In this document: in pieces, positions 15,677 to 17,748 of the stretch
Position numbering within the stretch: position 1 is the stretch's first letter
Layout of the letters: every line of letters begins with the position of its first letter
NCBI RefSeq assembly: GCF_902489465.1
Contig: NZ_CABTZZ010000037.1
Location: forward strand, 1-17,748
Length of the DNA: 17,748 nt
Source of the DNA: an uncultured Varibaculum sp.
GTDB lineage: Bacteria; Actinomycetota; Actinomycetes; Actinomycetales; Actinomycetaceae
Direction: 5' to 3'
Notes under the pieces: generated by a model
The model's input: only the letters and a program-made list of their open reading frames with translations
Database searches by the model: none
What the model was told of the DNA's origin: nothing
Translations under genes and position numbers: made by a program

Positions 15677-15725
15677 AAAACGGGGCGGGGTCGAAATAGA
15701 AGATACCTACTTCGACCCCGCCCCG
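15677..15725 (-). terminator. Terminator hairpin of the pnt operon
   Basis: A perfect 15-bp inverted repeat (15681-15695 with 15711-15725) is extended inside by TAG/CTA after one mismatch. On the minus strand it is followed by TTTTC (from 15680 downwards). It lies 37 bases past the pntB stop. The GC-rich base (GGGGCGGGG) makes it very stable, and it could also block plus-strand transcription from lmeA. Confidence 0.65.
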
Positions 15726-15762
15726 GGCTTTCGGGTACGGAACCCCTGTTTTTGAAACCGGG

Positions 15763-17304
15763 CTACAGGCTGCGCACGATTTCTTCTACCGAGGATTTCG
15801 CATCGCCAAAGAGCATATCGGTGTTCTCGTTAAAGAACAGCGGATTTTGCACCCCGGCATAACCGGGATTCATCGACCGCTTAAACACCACTACTTGGCG
15901 GGCTTTCCACACTTCCAGTACCGGCATTCCCGCAATCGGGCTGCCCGGTTTAGTGGCATCGGGATTAACGGTATCGTTTGCTCCAATCACCAGTACTACG
16001 TCAGTATCGGGGAAGTCGTCGTTAATCTCATCCATTTCTAGCACCACATCATAGGGTACTTTGGCTTCTGCTAGCAGCACGTTCATATGTCCGGGCATCC
16101 GTCCCGCTACCGGGTGGATCCCGAAACGCACGTTTACTCCTGCCTCGCGCAGCTTGGCAGTCAGATCTGCTACCGGGAACTGGGCTTGTGCCTGCGCCAT
16201 CCCGTAACCGGGGGTAATAATCACGCTGGAGGCATCCTTTAACGCTTGCGCGACCTCGGCCGCACTGGTTTCGGTGTAGTCGCCGTAATCGGTATCTGCC
16301 CCTTTAGCCGGTCCGCCGTCAGAGCCGAAGCCTCCCAAAATCACGGAGACGAACGAACGGTTCATGGCTTTGCACATGATGTAGGACAGGTAGGCACCAG
16401 AAGAACCCACCAAAGCCCCCGCGATAATCAGCATATTGTTACCCAACATGAAGCCCGCGGCAGCCGCTGCCCAACCAGAGTAAGAGTTAAGCATCGACAC
16501 CACGACTGGCATATCGCCGCCGCCGATCGCGGCCACCAGGTGTAGCCCCAGTACCAGGGCGATTATGGTCATCACGATGATGGCGACCCACTGCATCCAG
16601 GTCAAGGTCATAGTGGTAGCGCTCAGGTGCGAGCCACGTACCATCACCCCAATGAGCCCGATGGACACAATAATGGCGATAGCGTTCAGCCAATTGCGTC
16701 CCGGCAAAGTTAGGGGCGCGCCCTTAATCTTCCCCGACAGTTTCAGGTAGGCAATGATAGAGCCGGTGAAGGTAACGGCACCAATAAAGATGCCCACTCC
16801 TACTTCCCCTAGGTGGAAACCTACGGTGGCCGGATTAATCGCAGTCGCCGCATCGGCTCCTGCCTTATTGAACTCCCAAGGCATATGGATGAAGGTATTA
16901 AAGCCCACCAGCACTGCCGCTAAACCTACAAAGGAGTGCAGCATGGCTACCAGTTCCGGCATGCCGGTCATGGGAATAGTTTTCGCTCGCCAAAGACCAA
17001 TAATCGCGCCGGCAATCATCGCGACTGCAATCAGCAGCGCAGTTACCAAGGTCGATTGGTAACCGGGAGCCCCCGCGTTATATAGCGCCACCGCGATAGT
17101 AGCGACTACCGCTACCAGCATTCCGATTGCCCCGAAACGGTTACCCCGCAGGGCGGTCTCATTTTTTGATAGACCCGCGAGCGCCAAAATGAACAGCAGC
17201 GCCGCAATCAGATAGGCAATGTTTTGTCCTCGGCTAATCCAAAATTCGCTAGTTGTTGCACTGGCAACCAGGGTGGGGGCTGCCGCAGATAGAAGGTTAC
17301 TCAT
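15763..17304 (-). CDS. pntB: NAD(P) transhydrogenase subunit beta
   Basis: This is the membrane and NADP(H)-binding subunit of proton-translocating transhydrogenase, which uses the proton gradient to make NADPH from NADH. The 513-residue protein has about nine membrane helices up to about residue 310, including the conserved GGGDMPVVVSMLNSYSGWAA starting at 261. The soluble NADP(H) domain follows, with GYGMAQAQ (366-373), the segment around DEINDDFPDTDVVLVIGAND, and a C-terminus with KRSMNPGYAGVQNPLF. An AGGAG ribosome site supports the ATG. It begins three bases after the alpha-subunit stop, so the pair is one operon. The N-terminus is slightly longer than in E. coli PntB. Confidence 0.96.
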   Translation of the reverse strand: MSNLLSAAAPTLVASATTSEFWISRGQNIAYLIAALLFILALAGLSKNETALRGNRFGAIGMLVAVVATIAVALYNAGAPGYQSTLVTALLIAVAMIAGAIIGLWRAKTIPMTGMPELVAMLHSFVGLAAVLVGFNTFIHMPWEFNKAGADAATAINPATVGFHLGEVGVGIFIGAVTFTGSIIAYLKLSGKIKGAPLTLPGRNWLNAIAIIVSIGLIGVMVRGSHLSATTMTLTWMQWVAIIVMTIIALVLGLHLVAAIGGGDMPVVVSMLNSYSGWAAAAAGFMLGNNMLIIAGALVGSSGAYLSYIMCKAMNRSFVSVILGGFGSDGGPAKGADTDYGDYTETSAAEVAQALKDASSVIITPGYGMAQAQAQFPVADLTAKLREAGVNVRFGIHPVAGRMPGHMNVLLAEAKVPYDVVLEMDEINDDFPDTDVVLVIGANDTVNPDATKPGSPIAGMPVLEVWKARQVVVFKRSMNPGYAGVQNPLFFNENTDMLFGDAKSSVEEIVRSL

Positions 17305-17307
17305 TTC

Positions 17308-17748
17308 TTACTTCTCCTCCCCCCGGAACATGGTCAGCATTCGGTGGGTTACCGAGAAGCCGCCAAAGATGTTGATTGAAGCCACCAAGATTGCTAAGAA
17401 ACTCAGCGCGGACACTATGGGTTTTGCGCTTCCTACCTGCAATATTGCGCCCACTAGAATAATTCCGGAAATGGCGTTGGTTTCACTCATTAACGGAGTG
17501 TGGAGCGAGTGGGTAACGGCAGTAATCACATAGAAGCCCACCACAATCGCCAGCATCAAAATGAAGTAGTAAGGGATCAACGGTTTGGGGGTGGCGGCAA
17601 TCAAGGCCAGCCCTAAAACTATCCCTACCGTTGCCCACAACAATCGTTTACGTTTCTTCGCAGCCGCCTCTTCAGCTTTCTGGCGGGCATTAGCTGCAGC
17701 GTCCTCTACCGATTCCGTCTTGGCGGGGGCGGCGGGGGCCGCGGGGAC
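17308..17748 (-). CDS. pntA: NAD(P) transhydrogenase subunit alpha, C-terminal part (runs off window)
   Basis: The C-terminal membrane part of PntA carries four hydrophobic helices, with the conserved stretch THSLHTPLMSETNAISG. In-frame translation continues upstream to the window edge without a stop, through a linker reading VPAAPAAPAKTESVEDAA and then NARQKAEEAAAKKRKR before the first helix. This Ala/Pro linker is how full-length PntA joins its soluble NAD(H)-binding domain to the membrane part, so I treat this as the 3' end of a longer gene. An in-frame TTG at 17641-17643 is an unlikely true start. If the alpha subunit is split in this organism, a start would have to lie upstream of 17748. 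It is co-transcribed with pntB, with a 3-base gap. Confidence 0.9.
   Translation of the reverse strand, partial: VPAAPAAPAKTESVEDAAANARQKAEEAAAKKRKRLLWATVGIVLGLALIAATPKPLIPYYFILMLAIVVGFYVITAVTHSLHTPLMSETNAISGIILVGAILQVGSAKPIVSALSFLAILVASINIFGGFSVTHRMLTMFRGEEK

Noticed and set aside
16246..17062. Plus-strand open frames opposite pntB
   Set aside because: Antisense shadows of a clearly conserved membrane protein.

Overview
The window reads as a stretch of actinobacterial chromosome of moderate GC. The evidence is the gene order pcnA / Nudix / DUF6049 / murJ / trxB / trxA, a MurJ fused to a pseudokinase and a secreted C-terminal domain, a Tap-like lipoprotein hydrolase next to holB, and frequent GTG starts. 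The moderate base composition and the protein flavour suggest the Actinomycetaceae (a Varibaculum- or Mobiluncus-like genome). That placement is inference from memory and has not been tested.

Layout. Positions 1-237 hold a minus-strand tRNA-Pro(CGG) with its own promoter and terminator, and short tandem repeats beyond it. Positions 316-4749 are a tightly packed minus-strand operon: tmk, holB, a secreted lipoprotein alpha/beta hydrolase, and two CrcB/FluC fluoride channel genes. Positions 4855-6357 carry pcnA (CCA-adding enzyme), also on the minus strand. It is divergent from a plus-strand operon at 6444-13396 made of a Nudix hydrolase, a DUF6049 envelope protein and a very large murJ fusion gene, closed by a clear intrinsic terminator. 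trxB and trxA (13509-14797) follow, then an LmeA/DUF2993-like lipid-binding protein (14904-15620). Two strong hairpins then separate it from the convergent minus-strand pntB and the partial pntA, which runs off the right edge.

The genes serve DNA replication and nucleotide supply (tmk, holB), tRNA maturation (pcnA, tRNA-Pro), fluoride export, peptidoglycan precursor flipping and its control (murJ fusion, probably with DUF6049), thiol redox balance (trxAB) and NADPH supply (pntAB). PntAB makes NADPH and TrxB consumes it, so the right-hand genes are metabolically linked even though they are transcribed separately.

No gene-free stretch exceeds 300 bases. I see no mobile element, phage, CRISPR array, toxin-antitoxin pair or convincing undescribed system. 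The most interesting points are the architecture and charged linkers of the MurJ fusion, the repeat/terminator family at the left edge, several starts that look leaderless (-10-like hexamer 6-7 bases before the start codon), and the long hairpin between lmeA and pntB.
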